A DNA stretch of 64,000 nucleotides from Candidatus Gastranaerophilales bacterium HUM_1 (GTDB lineage: Bacteria > Cyanobacteriota > Vampirovibrionia > Gastranaerophilales > Gastranaerophilaceae), in assembly GCA_002103105.1 (NCBI GenBank), contig DAAY01000002.1, forward strand, positions 56,949-120,948. The letters are read 5' to 3'. Every line of letters begins with the position of its first letter. Within the stretch, counting starts at the first letter, position 1. This document shows, in pieces, positions 43,215 to 51,973 of the stretch. A program made the translations under genes and the position numbers. Under the pieces are notes generated by a model. The model saw only the letters and a list, made by a program, of their open reading frames with translations, made no database searches and was not told the DNA's origin.

Positions 43215-44864
43215 ATGACTACAAAAGAATTTTTTACCAATTCAGAAGAATTGAAACAAATGATGTCAGCAGCACGTGCAACTATTACAGCTCCATTCTT
43301 TGGCAACAATGTTGAAGAAATCAAAACTGTATCAGAAGCATACAAATTAGCAAGAACATCACCAGGAACAGTTGAATTAACTGGAATGCCTGTATATAAA
43401 CCAGAGAAATTAGGTTTGCCACAAGGAGCTAATCAATTGTTATTCAACGATGGTACAGTTGTTGGACGTTGTGCAGCAGCAAGAAAAATCGTTGGTGAAC
43501 CAAACTGCGATTTGAAATACTTGTTACCAATTATCCGTGAAGCTATCTACAAAACACGTGATAAATTAATGTATAGAACAGAAGTTGTTGTAGGTTTGGA
43601 TAAAGATTACATGGTAAAAGCTCACTTGTTAATTCCAGAAGGCTTTGAAAATATTATGTACTCTTGGATGTTAAACTTCCAATACATCAACGAAGCATAT
43701 GCAAATATGTACGCCGATTCTAAACCATATCCAGAAGGCGACATTTTCGTATTTTCTGATCCAGATTGGACACACCCAGACTTCCCATATGGTTTAACAT
43801 TCTTTGACCCAGAACACAACTGTGCTTGTATCTTAGGTATGAGATACTTTGGTGAACATAAAAAAGGTACATTAACTCTTGCTTGGGGTTGTGCAGCTCG
43901 TAATGGATTTGCTTCTTGCCACGGTGGTATGAAACGTTACAACCTTGATGGCGGAAAATCTTTCCAAGTTGCAGTATTCGGTCTATCTGGCTCAGGTAAA
44001 TCAACAATTACTCACGCAAAACACAATAACAAATACAATATTACAGTTCTTCATGATGACGCATTCGTTATCAATATGAAAGACAAATACACAATTGCTC
44101 TTGAACCAGCATATTTTGACAAAACAGCAGATTATCCAATCGGTTGCGAAGATAACAAATTTATCTTGACCCAACAAAACGCTGGTGCAATTGCACTTGC
44201 AGATGGGAAAGTTGTTTCTGTTACAGAAGATATTAGAAACGGTAACGGTCGTGCTGTTAAATCAAGATTATGGTCACCAAACAGAGTTGACAGAATTAAC
44301 GAACCTATCAACGCTATTTTCTGGTTAATGAAAGACCCTACAATTCCTCCTGTATTGAAATTGTCAGGAGCTTCACTAGGTTCTGCAATGGGTGCAACTC
44401 TTGCAACAAAACGTTCTTCTGCTGAAAGATTAGCAGCAGGCGTTGACCCTAACGCATTAGTTGTTGAACCTTACGCTAACCCATTCAGAGTTTACCCTCT
44501 AGCAATGGATTACGAAAGATTTAAAGAATTAATTGCTGAAGGTGTTGATTGCTATATCTTGAACACTGGCGAATTTATGGGTACTAAAGTTCAACCAAAA
44601 CATACTTTGGGTATCATTGAATCAATCGTTGAAGGTACTGCTAACTTCCACAAATGGGAAAACTTCTCTGACATCGAAATTATGGATGTTGAAGGATTTG
44701 ATGCTTCATTTGCGAACAAAGAATATGCAGAACAATTTGTTGCTCGTATGAACGATAGAATCAACTTCGTAAAATCAAGAGAAACAGAAAAAGCAGGTAT
44801 CGATAAACTTCCTGCTGATGCTCTTGAAGCTCTAGAAGCTGTAATCAAAGAAGCAAAAGCATAA
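43215..44864 (+). CDS. pckA: Phosphoenolpyruvate carboxykinase (ATP)
   Basis: Interconverts oxaloacetate and PEP. 549 residues with the kinase P-loop GLSGSGKST (about 258-266), the metal-binding HDDAF, the LEPAYFDKT region and the nucleotide-binding C-terminal half of the ATP-type family. In fermenters it often runs towards oxaloacetate to conserve energy, but direction cannot be read here. AAAGGGAG precedes the ATG, its codon choice is clean, and a strong terminator follows. Confidence 0.92.
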   Translation: MTTKEFFTNSEELKQMMSAARATITAPFFGNNVEEIKTVSEAYKLARTSPGTVELTGMPVYKPEKLGLPQGANQLLFNDGTVVGRCAAARKIVGEPNCDLKYLLPIIREAIYKTRDKLMYRTEVVVGLDKDYMVKAHLLIPEGFENIMYSWMLNFQYINEAYANMYADSKPYPEGDIFVFSDPDWTHPDFPYGLTFFDPEHNCACILGMRYFGEHKKGTLTLAWGCAARNGFASCHGGMKRYNLDGGKSFQVAVFGLSGSGKSTITHAKHNNKYNITVLHDDAFVINMKDKYTIALEPAYFDKTADYPIGCEDNKFILTQQNAGAIALADGKVVSVTEDIRNGNGRAVKSRLWSPNRVDRINEPINAIFWLMKDPTIPPVLKLSGASLGSAMGATLATKRSSAERLAAGVDPNALVVEPYANPFRVYPLAMDYERFKELIAEGVDCYILNTGEFMGTKVQPKHTLGIIESIVEGTANFHKWENFSDIEIMDVEGFDASFANKEYAEQFVARMNDRINFVKSRETEKAGIDKLPADALEALEAVIKEAKA

Positions 44865-44895
44865 TCTTGGATTAACTTCAAAATAAACAAAATTG

Positions 44896-44932
44896 CAAGG
44901 ATGAACAAATTATTCATCCTTGTTTTTGTTTT
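44896..44932 (+). terminator. Terminator of pckA
   Basis: CAAGGATGAA / TTCATCCTTG stem, 7-base loop, followed by TTTTTGTTTT. Confidence 0.93.
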
Positions 44933-44952
44933 AAAGTGAAAACATCTCCCAC

Positions 44953-44981
44953 TTGAAAACAAGTGTAAAAAGTTGTATAAT
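44953..44981 (+). promoter_or_regulatory. Promoter of the pseudopilin pair
   Basis: TTGAAA (44953-44958), 17 bases, TATAAT (44976-44981): near-consensus. The leader is about 37 bases. Confidence 0.75.
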
Positions 44982-45024
44982 TGTTTTATAAGTTTACAGC
45001 TAGAAACAGGATATTTATAAGAGT

Positions 45025-45681
45025 ATGAGAAAAGGTCTTACTATTAGTGAATTGCTTGTAGCAATGGCAATTATTGGAGTTATTGCAGTACTTGTTATTC
45101 CAGGATTTTTGAAAGATTATCACAAAAAATTATATACAACACAGCTCAAAAAAACTTATGGAATGATATACTCCGCAATAGAAGAAGCTTGTAGCGATTA
45201 TAATGTAACTGCTTTTAGCCAAACGCCTTATTTTACAGCGACTGCAAATACAGAAAAACAAGGTGAATTTTTAAATAAATATTTTAAAGTTGTTAAACCA
45301 GCAGATAATACAATAACAAATAAATTCAATCCAACATATAGATCTCTCACAAATACAGATATTGGAAAACAAATAGCAATAGAAAGTTCTGCCGCAAAAG
45401 TAACATTAAAAAGTGGCGAAGCTCTAGGACTTTATTGCTTTTCTAGCAATTCTGCACCAAAACGCAGATGCTACGTAACTGTTGATATAAACTCAACTGA
45501 TGGTCCAAATATTGGCGGACGTGATATGTTTAGATTTACTATTGATGCAGACACAAATGATTTATATGGAGTAACAGGTTGGACACAATGTCAACCAGAT
45601 GGAAGCAAACCAACTGGCGATGAAGGCGGTCATGGTTGTTTGGCTCGTATAATGAAAGACAATTGGGTAATGAATTATTAA
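45025..45681 (+). CDS. Type IV pilin-like protein (prepilin N-terminus)
   Basis: 218 residues. The prepilin leader is MRKG with cleavage expected after Gly4 before LTISELLVAMAIIGVIAVLVIPGFL (Glu at +5 is present). A helical spine precedes a Cys-containing globular part. The C-terminal motif VDINSTDGPNIGGRDMFRFTIDADTN looks like a Ca-loop-like pseudopilin signature and recurs in the paralogues at 45698 and 62930. Assembly would need a prepilin peptidase and ATPase, not in the window. It is transcribed with the next gene (16-bp gap). Confidence 0.85.
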   Translation: MRKGLTISELLVAMAIIGVIAVLVIPGFLKDYHKKLYTTQLKKTYGMIYSAIEEACSDYNVTAFSQTPYFTATANTEKQGEFLNKYFKVVKPADNTITNKFNPTYRSLTNTDIGKQIAIESSAAKVTLKSGEALGLYCFSSNSAPKRRCYVTVDINSTDGPNIGGRDMFRFTIDADTNDLYGVTGWTQCQPDGSKPTGDEGGHGCLARIMKDNWVMNY

Positions 45682-45697
45682 TTTGAAAGGACATATA

Positions 45698-46399
45698 ATG
45701 AAAAAAGGTTTTACGCTATCAGAAGTTTTAATCACACTAGGAATTGTCGGAGTTGTCGCAGTTTTGACAGTCCCTGGAGTTATGAAAAACTATAAAAGTA
45801 GATTATATACAGCTCAACTTCAAAAAGCCTATGCCCAAATTGCCGATAGCGTTCAAGCAATGATGAACGACCAACACGTAGATAATTTCTATGAATCAAC
45901 AATTGCTAACGCAAACTCTTGTACTGATGCCAATAAAGGAATTTGTGAAAAAGGTGTTGGAGTATTTTTGAACAATTATTTTAAAATTGCAAAAAGAAAT
46001 TGTAAATCTGGGAATAAAACCCAAATATGTATTGCTGGAACAGGAGAAAATGCCTATACATCAATCAACAATGGAGGCACAAAAGCTATTGATGCTGAAT
46101 ACTGTGTCCAAAATACAAATGGTGCAGCAATCTGTGGCAAATGGGATGCAGAAAATAAAATGGTTCACTTGTTAGTTGACGTAAACGGAACAGCTTCACC
46201 AAACATGGTTGGAAGAGATTTATTTGCTATTGATATTAAATCAGATGGTTCATTAAGTGATTTCGGTTCAAACAGTCCTGACCCAACTGTTGTTGCAAGT
46301 AAAAATGTTTGTAATGACGCTAATACTGGCTCACTATACGCATACGCATCTGGTTGTTTGAACACAATCATCAATGCTGGCTGGAAAATGGAATACTAA
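45698..46399 (+). CDS. Type IV pilin-like protein, paralogue
   Basis: 233 residues from ATG 45698, chosen because AAAGGA lies six bases upstream and it yields the leader MKKG before FTLSEVLITLGIVGVVAVLTVPG. The upstream in-frame TTG is rejected. Cysteine-rich globular part; C-terminal LVDVNGTASPNMVGRDLFAIDIKSDG repeats the pseudopilin signature. Paralogue of 45025-45681, same operon. Confidence 0.87.
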   Translation: MKKGFTLSEVLITLGIVGVVAVLTVPGVMKNYKSRLYTAQLQKAYAQIADSVQAMMNDQHVDNFYESTIANANSCTDANKGICEKGVGVFLNNYFKIAKRNCKSGNKTQICIAGTGENAYTSINNGGTKAIDAEYCVQNTNGAAICGKWDAENKMVHLLVDVNGTASPNMVGRDLFAIDIKSDGSLSDFGSNSPDPTVVASKNVCNDANTGSLYAYASGCLNTIINAGWKMEY

Positions 46400-46447
46400 T
46401 ATCCTTAATCCCTGTTAACCAACTTATAGACTTTTACTTATTATTCA

Positions 46448-46456
46448 TGCTAAAAT
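46448..46456 (+). promoter_or_regulatory. Extended -10 of ffh
   Basis: TGC-TAAAAT at 46448-46456, about 35 bases before the ATG. The upstream AACCAACTTATAGACTTT belongs to a dispersed repeat motif and overlaps the -35 region. Confidence 0.4.
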
Positions 46457-46490
46457 CAAGGCATAGTAATATTTACAAAGGGATATATAG

Positions 46491-47867
46491 ATGTTTGACA
46501 GTTTAAGTGAAAAATTACAAAATATAATTGCAAAAACCCACTCTCAAGAGTTAACACAAGACAACATGCAAGATGCTCTTCGTGAGATTAGACGTGCTCT
46601 TTTAGAAGCAGATGTTAACCTTAGAGTTGTAAAATCTTTTATATCATCAATCAAAGATAAAGCTGAAGGTGAAAATGTTTTACAAGGAGTTAATCCTTCT
46701 CAACAGCTTGTTAAAATTGTTCACGATGAACTTGTTGAAATTTTAGGTCATGAATCAAAACCCCTTAACTTATCAGGACATCCAAGTTTAATCATGATGC
46801 TTGGGTTGCAAGGTTCAGGTAAAACAACATCATCTGCTAAACTCGCAGTTAAACTAAAAAAAGAGGGAAAAAATCCTTTGTTAGTAGCTTGTGACGTTTA
46901 TCGACCTGCTGCAATTTCACAACTTCAAACACTTGGACAAGAAATTGGATGCGAAGTATTTACAATTCCAGAATCGCAAGATGTTCAAAACATTGTTCAA
47001 AAAGCACTAGAATACGCAAAAGAAAAAGGATTCAATGTTCTTATTCTAGATACCGCTGGACGTTTGCAAATTGATACTGATATGATGGCAGAATTATTGA
47101 TTATTGATAGAGTTTTCAACCCTCAGGAAAAACTACTCGTAATCGATGCCATGACAGGTCAAGAAGCTGTTCACGTTGCAGAAAATTTTGATGCTCAAAT
47201 CGGCTTAACTGGTTTAGTTTTAACAAAATTGGATGGTGATTCAAGAGGTGGTTCAGCACTTTCTGTTGTTCACTGTACTGGAAAACCTATCAAGTTAACA
47301 GGTACAGGCGAAAAATTAAACGCTTTAGAAGATTTTTATCCAGAACGTATGGCAACAAGAATTCTTGGAATGGGTGATATTGTTTCCCTAGTAGAAAGAG
47401 CTCAAGAAGTTTTTGATGAAAAAGAAGCTTTAAAAATGCAAGAAAAAATGAATAAAGCAGAATTTTCTTTCAACGACTTTCTTAATATGCAAAAACAAAT
47501 GAAAATGTTTGGTTCGATGGATCAAATTTTGGGAATGCTTCCAGGAGTAAATTTAAAACAATCTGATAGAGAAAAAATTTCTCACGCAAGTGAAACCGAA
47601 TTCAAAAAAATAGAAGTATTTATTCAAAGTATGACTCCAGAAGAACGTGATAATCCACAACTTATGAATACAAGTAGAAAAAAACGTATTGCCAAAGGTT
47701 GCGGAATGGACATGCACACTATCAACCAGTATGTAAAACAGTTTGAACAAATGCGACAAATGATGGGTGGAATGAACAAAATGAAAAAAATGTTTGGCGG
47801 TTTCAACAAGAAAAACGAAAAAAAAGCAATGGTTCAAGCAATGAAAATGATGCGAAAATTCAAATAA
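46491..47867 (+). CDS. ffh: Signal recognition particle protein Ffh
   Basis: SRP54 GTPase that targets signal-bearing ribosomes to the membrane. N-domain (1-90), G-domain with GLQGSGKTTSSAKLA, DTAGRLQID, TKLDGDSRGG, and a Met-rich M-domain (MRQMMGGMNKMKKMFGGF). 458 residues, full length. The 4.5S RNA gene was not found in the window. A near-perfect bidirectional terminator follows. Confidence 0.96.
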   Translation: MFDSLSEKLQNIIAKTHSQELTQDNMQDALREIRRALLEADVNLRVVKSFISSIKDKAEGENVLQGVNPSQQLVKIVHDELVEILGHESKPLNLSGHPSLIMMLGLQGSGKTTSSAKLAVKLKKEGKNPLLVACDVYRPAAISQLQTLGQEIGCEVFTIPESQDVQNIVQKALEYAKEKGFNVLILDTAGRLQIDTDMMAELLIIDRVFNPQEKLLVIDAMTGQEAVHVAENFDAQIGLTGLVLTKLDGDSRGGSALSVVHCTGKPIKLTGTGEKLNALEDFYPERMATRILGMGDIVSLVERAQEVFDEKEALKMQEKMNKAEFSFNDFLNMQKQMKMFGSMDQILGMLPGVNLKQSDREKISHASETEFKKIEVFIQSMTPEERDNPQLMNTSRKKRIAKGCGMDMHTINQYVKQFEQMRQMMGGMNKMKKMFGGFNKKNEKKAMVQAMKMMRKFK

Positions 47868-47884
47868 AAATAAATTGTATTAAA

Positions 47885-47917
47885 AAAGGACCGATTAGAA
47901 AATCTAATCGGTCCTTT
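47885..47917. terminator. Bidirectional terminator between ffh and ferredoxin
   Basis: Perfect 15-bp stem AAAGGACCGATTAGA / TCTAATCGGTCCTTT with an AAA loop. Confidence 0.93.
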
Positions 47918-47941
47918 AGTATTTTTAAACTATCGATATAA

Positions 47942-48118
47942 TTATTCGATTTCGATAGCAGCAACTGGGCATGCATCAGCAGCTTCTTTAACTGCATCCA
48001 TGTTATCAGCCACAGCAGCTTCGTTAACAACTGCTTTGTCTTCAATTGAGAATACAGCATCACAAACTGATTCGCAAGCACCACAAGCAACACAACTATC
48101 ATTAACTTTAACTGTCAT
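47942..48118 (-). CDS. Single-cluster [4Fe-4S] ferredoxin
   Basis: 58 residues, MTVKVNDSCVACGAC..., ending AIEIE. Ligands are Cys9, Cys12, Cys15 (C-x2-C-x2-C) and Cys48 before Pro. Cys19 is also present, but the second cysteine that forms a disulfide in the Thermotoga-type monocluster ferredoxins is replaced by Met. Strongly acidic. AAGGAG upstream of the ATG. A likely electron donor for the hydrogenase, by inference. Confidence 0.93.
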   Translation of the reverse strand: MTVKVNDSCVACGACESVCDAVFSIEDKAVVNEAAVADNMDAVKEAADACPVAAIEIE

Positions 48119-48207
48119 TTTGTTTTCTCCTTATTATTTACAACCCGTAGGTCATTAAACCTACAACAAAATTATATAACAAACAATTAAAAATTTCTAC
48201 AACAAAA

Positions 48208-49389
48208 TTAAATCCAATCACGAATGAAACTTGCAATAGAATCAAAACCTTCGATTTCACCCAAATTACCTTGAGAAGGAAGAGATTTTGAATACATCAA
48301 GAATGGAACTTTTTCTCTTGTGTGGTCAGTTCCAGGAACTGTTGGATCACAACCATGATCAGCTGTAATTATAAGTAAATCATATTCTTCCATCGCATCA
48401 ATAATAGGTTTTATATATGTATCAATTTCTTCAATTGCTTTTCCATAACCTTTTGCATCATTTCTATGACCATATAACATATCAGTATCAACAAGGTTTG
48501 TAAAAATTATTTCCTGATTATTATATTTTTTACCCTTGATATAAGCAATATCTTCTAATGGAAGTTCATGTTTTACTGCTTTCAAAGTCAATTCCAAGCC
48601 TTCTTTATTTGAACCTGTATGAATTGCATGAGTAATACCAGATTTAGAGAAAATATCTTCAATTTTACCAATACCAATAACTTTACCACCATTATCTTTA
48701 ACTTCATTCAACAATGTTGGAGCAATTGGCTCAATTGAATAATCTCTTCTATCTTTTGAAATTCTTGTTGGTTTGCCATCAATAACCTTGTATGGTCTTG
48801 CAATTACTCTTGAAACATAATAATTATCTTCAGTCAAAATTCGTCTAGCAATTTTGCACCATTCGTACAGAGTTTCCAAAGGAATCATGTCTGTATCAAC
48901 AGCAATTTGGAATACACTATCTGCTGAAGTATAAACTATTGGGAATTTTGTTGCATGATGTTCATCATTAAGTTCTGCAATAATAGCTGTACCACTAGCA
49001 GGATAATTTGCTAAAACACCACCACATTTTGTTTGCTCAATAAACTTGTCAATAAATTCTTTTGGAAATCCATTTGGAAAAGTTGAAAAAGCTCTATCTA
49101 AAGTAATTCCAGCAATTTCCCAATGACCAGTTGTTGTGTCTTTTCCCTTTGATTTTTCAACAAGAGTTGCGTAAGTTGCGGTTGGATTTTCAACTTTTTT
49201 AATCCCCATAAAATCTTGCAAATTACCAAGACCCATTTTCTCTAAATTTGGAACATTTAACCCATTATTGAATTCGCAAACATGCTTTAAAGTATTACAT
49301 TCTGGAATATCACCAAACTCCTTGCAGTCAGGCATTGCACCAATACCCATAGAATCAATAACCATTATGATTGCTCTAATATCTGACAT
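48208..49389 (-). CDS. deoB: Phosphopentomutase
   Basis: Interconverts (deoxy)ribose 1- and 5-phosphate in nucleoside catabolism. 393 residues from ATG 49389, chosen over 49428 because AAAGGAG precedes it. The alkaline-phosphatase superfamily metal motifs are present: IDSMGIGAMPD, TTTGHWEIAG, TVPGTDHTREKVP. Functionally paired with the uridine phosphorylase at 51133, but in a separate transcription unit. Confidence 0.95.
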   Translation of the reverse strand: MSDIRAIIMVIDSMGIGAMPDCKEFGDIPECNTLKHVCEFNNGLNVPNLEKMGLGNLQDFMGIKKVENPTATYATLVEKSKGKDTTTGHWEIAGITLDRAFSTFPNGFPKEFIDKFIEQTKCGGVLANYPASGTAIIAELNDEHHATKFPIVYTSADSVFQIAVDTDMIPLETLYEWCKIARRILTEDNYYVSRVIARPYKVIDGKPTRISKDRRDYSIEPIAPTLLNEVKDNGGKVIGIGKIEDIFSKSGITHAIHTGSNKEGLELTLKAVKHELPLEDIAYIKGKKYNNQEIIFTNLVDTDMLYGHRNDAKGYGKAIEEIDTYIKPIIDAMEEYDLLIITADHGCDPTVPGTDHTREKVPFLMYSKSLPSQGNLGEIEGFDSIASFIRDWI

Positions 49390-49503
49390 AATAATCTCCT
49401 TTTTCTTGTATTCTAGCATAAAATGCAAAAATCAAACAACTGAAAACTCCTATAAAAAGAGGATACAAAAACAAAAAAACTTATTTTATCATTAGAAAAC
49501 GGT

Positions 49504-49509
49504 TAGGAT
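49504..49509 (+). promoter_or_regulatory. Possible -10 for the 30-residue ORF
   Basis: TAGGAT, six bases, ATG 49516. The same bases can be read as a TAGGA ribosome site, so the class is uncertain. Confidence 0.35.
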
Positions 49510-49515
49510 TAAATA

Positions 49516-49608
49516 ATGAAAAAATTACTAATAATACTTGGAATTTTGGTTTGTATTAATTTGCTGATTATGACAATCAGCAAAGTTTTTGCCGCAACTT
49601 TGATGTAA
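49516..49608 (+). CDS. 30-residue hydrophobic peptide
   Basis: MKKLLIILGILVCINLLIM..., ending KVFAATLM: a Lys-Lys start, one membrane helix and an Ala-containing end resembling a signal peptide without a mature part. It lies between two minus-strand genes and is the only plus-strand gene there. TAGGAT six bases upstream supports expression. Too short for homology judgement; it could be a small membrane protein or an upstream fragment of a lost gene. Confidence 0.4.
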   Translation: MKKLLIILGILVCINLLIMTISKVFAATLM

Positions 49609-49648
49609 GTTGGACATATTTTATTAAAAAACTAAACTCCGTCTTGAA

Positions 49649-51127
49649 TTATATTTCACCAAGACTATCAATTTTGAATACACAACCAATTTCTTCTTGA
49701 GCAAGAACGGTTATATCATTGATGTACAAAGATAGCAATGTGAAAAATATCTGTCTATAATCCATTGGAACAATCAATTTTGGAGAATGAATATTTAATT
49801 TTTTAGCTTTTTTCTGAATTTTTATAGCTAATTTTTCTGCAACTTCTCCATCAATTTTAATCAATGAATCTTCTGTTTCATCACATCCAAGAACTATATC
49901 AGAATATGTTTTTTCTGAAAGTTCAAATGCACTAATAGTTTCACCATCTTCATTTGTATATTTTCTACAAATTTGTCTTGATAAAGATAACCTGATTTTA
50001 TTCAAAATATCAGCCTTACTACCTTCTTCTGCAAAATCATTAATTTTTTCGAAAATATATGTGATATTTTTGATTGAAACTTTTTCTTTAATCAAACTTG
50101 TCATAATATACTTCAAATCAGAATATGTTAATAAATCTGGAACAATATTTTCTATCAAGAAATCATTTTCTTTTTCAACAACTTCTAAATATTTATCAAT
50201 ATCATCATAATCAAGCAAATCATCAACATACTTGATTGCAACATATTCCAGTGCTTTTGAAATATATTCAGATGAAGTTATACCTTTTTGCCAAAAATCT
50301 TTTGTTTTATCTTTTTCTACCCAAATAACTTTTCTTTCTGAAATTTCATCCACGGCAGATATAGAATTTTTAATTTTATGTTCAGTATGAAGTTCATCAG
50401 CATAAAACATCAAATACCCAGGACAAACTCCAGCTCTAAAAACTTCCATTCCTCGAATACGAATACTGAATTCGCAAGAATTTAAATTTTCATCATCTTT
50501 GAATACAACTTTTGGAATAACATATCCAACTTCTTCGGTCAATTTTAACCTTGATTTAACAGTTTCTGCAATAAGTTCTTCTCCAGAATTATCTCTTTCT
50601 GAATCAACAAAACCCAAAAGCTCTTCACTCAAATAAATAGTCAACTTTTCTTCATGAAGTTTTGAATACATCAAATCTGGTGAAGTTGCCTTGTTCAAAT
50701 GTGCTTTCAAGTCATCTAATTCTTTTAAGCCAGCAGAAATCTTATCGTTCAACTTGTTTCTTGAAGCAGTTGCAGGAGCTTCATTATCTAATTCTGCCTT
50801 AATTTTATTGATTTTATCCTTTTGAGAACGAATTTTAGATTGAATTTCAAGACATTTTTCATATTCGGTTAATTTCGGAGAAAGCATTTTTTCCATTTGG
50901 CTTTTAAAATCCGAAATATTAATTATGTCACTATCAGAACTATTTTCAGATTTCGCAGGACGCATAAAAATACAATTCATCTGAGGAGTTTCTTCATCTC
51001 CAGATTCGTGCATACTATACAATTCCCAACCATTCATTGACATTTCGTTGAGCAAATTTTGTAAATCCTGAGCATTTTCTGTTAAACATGTTTTAATAAC
51101 ATATTCCATTCTGTTTTTCCCGAACAT
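49649..51127 (-). CDS. Orphan FlhA cytoplasmic-domain homologue with DUF4177-like N-terminus
   Basis: 492 residues, no membrane segment. Residues about 8-57 (YVIKTCLTENAQDLQNLLNE, NGWELYSMHE, CIFMR) resemble DUF4177. A charged coiled coil follows (85-145). Residues 162-482 align with the C-terminal cytoplasmic domain of FlhA/type III export gates: EEVGYVIPKVVFKDDENLNS, IRIRGMEVFRAG..PG, VIWVEK, IENIVPDLLTYSDLKYIM, EKVSIKNITYIFE, IRLSLSRQI and a final KLIVPMDYRQIFFTLLS. The eight membrane helices of FlhA are missing. AAAGGAT precedes the ATG. It begins 5 bp after the uridine phosphorylase stop. Confidence 0.85.
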   Translation of the reverse strand: MFGKNRMEYVIKTCLTENAQDLQNLLNEMSMNGWELYSMHESGDEETPQMNCIFMRPAKSENSSDSDIINISDFKSQMEKMLSPKLTEYEKCLEIQSKIRSQKDKINKIKAELDNEAPATASRNKLNDKISAGLKELDDLKAHLNKATSPDLMYSKLHEEKLTIYLSEELLGFVDSERDNSGEELIAETVKSRLKLTEEVGYVIPKVVFKDDENLNSCEFSIRIRGMEVFRAGVCPGYLMFYADELHTEHKIKNSISAVDEISERKVIWVEKDKTKDFWQKGITSSEYISKALEYVAIKYVDDLLDYDDIDKYLEVVEKENDFLIENIVPDLLTYSDLKYIMTSLIKEKVSIKNITYIFEKINDFAEEGSKADILNKIRLSLSRQICRKYTNEDGETISAFELSEKTYSDIVLGCDETEDSLIKIDGEVAEKLAIKIQKKAKKLNIHSPKLIVPMDYRQIFFTLLSLYINDITVLAQEEIGCVFKIDSLGEI

Positions 51128-51132
51128 AAAAT

Positions 51133-51894
51133 CTATCCTTTTATTAATACTTTAATTGCTTCAATAGCAGTTTTAATTGCTTTTTCTGTATCGTGAACAA
51201 CTGGGTTTTCAAGTCCTTGTTTTTCTCTTTCTTGGTTTGCAACAACCAAAAATACAGAACCCACTCTAACTTTTAAGAAACTAGCAACAACAAATAGTGC
51301 CGCAGATTCCATTTCAGATGCCAAACATCCCAAGCGTTTCCAAGCTTCCCACTTATTTTGTAATTCATAAGATACTGGCATTATTTCAGGGTTATGTTGA
51401 CCATAAAAAGCATCCTTACATTGAACTACACCTGTATGACAAGAATAATCAAGGTTTTTTGTTGCTTGCACTAAAGCATTTATTACATCTAAATTTGCAA
51501 CCGCAGGGAACTCAATTGGAGCATACTCTTTAGAAGTTCCTTCCATTCTAATTGCACCAGTCGCAATGACTATATCGCCACCTTTGACGTCAACTTGCAT
51601 ACCACCGCAAGTACCAACACGAATAAACGTCTTAGCTCCACACTTAACAAGTTCCTCCATCGCAATAGAAGCAGAAGGACCACCAATACCAGTAGAAGTT
51701 ACACTAACTTTTACCCCATCCAAATAACCAGTATATGTCACAAATTCTCTTCTATCTGCAACAAGTTGAGGATTATCAAAGTACTGTGCAATTTTTTGAC
51801 ATCTTTTAGGATCCCCAGGTAAAATTACATATTCACCTACATCTCCAGTTTTAATACCAACGTGATACTGTGTTCCATCTTCTGAGTATTTCAT
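51133..51894 (-). CDS. udp: Uridine phosphorylase (nucleoside phosphorylase family)
   Basis: 253 residues, the length of E. coli Udp. Phosphate/nucleoside-site motifs: ILPGDPKRC near the N-terminus, VTSTGIGGPSASIA, FIRVGTCGG, ASEMESAALF. The FPAV and SEME pattern fits the uridine rather than purine branch, but purine nucleoside phosphorylase cannot be fully excluded. AAAGGAG upstream. First gene of an operon with the FlhA-like protein; deoB lies further downstream in the same direction but in a separate unit. Confidence 0.88.
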   Translation of the reverse strand: MKYSEDGTQYHVGIKTGDVGEYVILPGDPKRCQKIAQYFDNPQLVADRREFVTYTGYLDGVKVSVTSTGIGGPSASIAMEELVKCGAKTFIRVGTCGGMQVDVKGGDIVIATGAIRMEGTSKEYAPIEFPAVANLDVINALVQATKNLDYSCHTGVVQCKDAFYGQHNPEIMPVSYELQNKWEAWKRLGCLASEMESAALFVVASFLKVRVGSVFLVVANQEREKQGLENPVVHDTEKAIKTAIEAIKVLIKG

Positions 51895-51913
51895 ATTTCT
51901 CCTTTTAAGCTAA

Positions 51914-51965
51914 AAAGCGGATAAGTTAAATAGATTTTATAAAAAACAACAAACTTATCCACTTT
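51914..51965 (-). terminator. Terminator after the skp gene
   Basis: AAAGTGGATAAGTT pairs with AACTTATCCGCTTT across a 24-base loop on the minus strand, followed by TTAGC. It lies 8 bp past the skp stop and just upstream of udp. Confidence 0.6.
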
Positions 51966-51973
51966 AACAAATA

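Noticed and set aside
47860..48102. 80-residue frame in the ferredoxin region
   Set aside because: It is an out-of-frame shadow; the true gene is the 58-residue ferredoxin from ATG 48118 with AAGGAG upstream.
49649..51127. Reading the FlhA-like gene as a decayed flagellar gene
   Set aside because: It has its own ribosome site, a different N-terminal domain and an intact frame; no remnant of membrane helices or flagellar neighbours is present.
51133..51894. Calling the nucleoside phosphorylase deoD
   Set aside because: The 253-residue length and EFPAV/SEMES pattern fit uridine phosphorylase better; the choice is not absolute.
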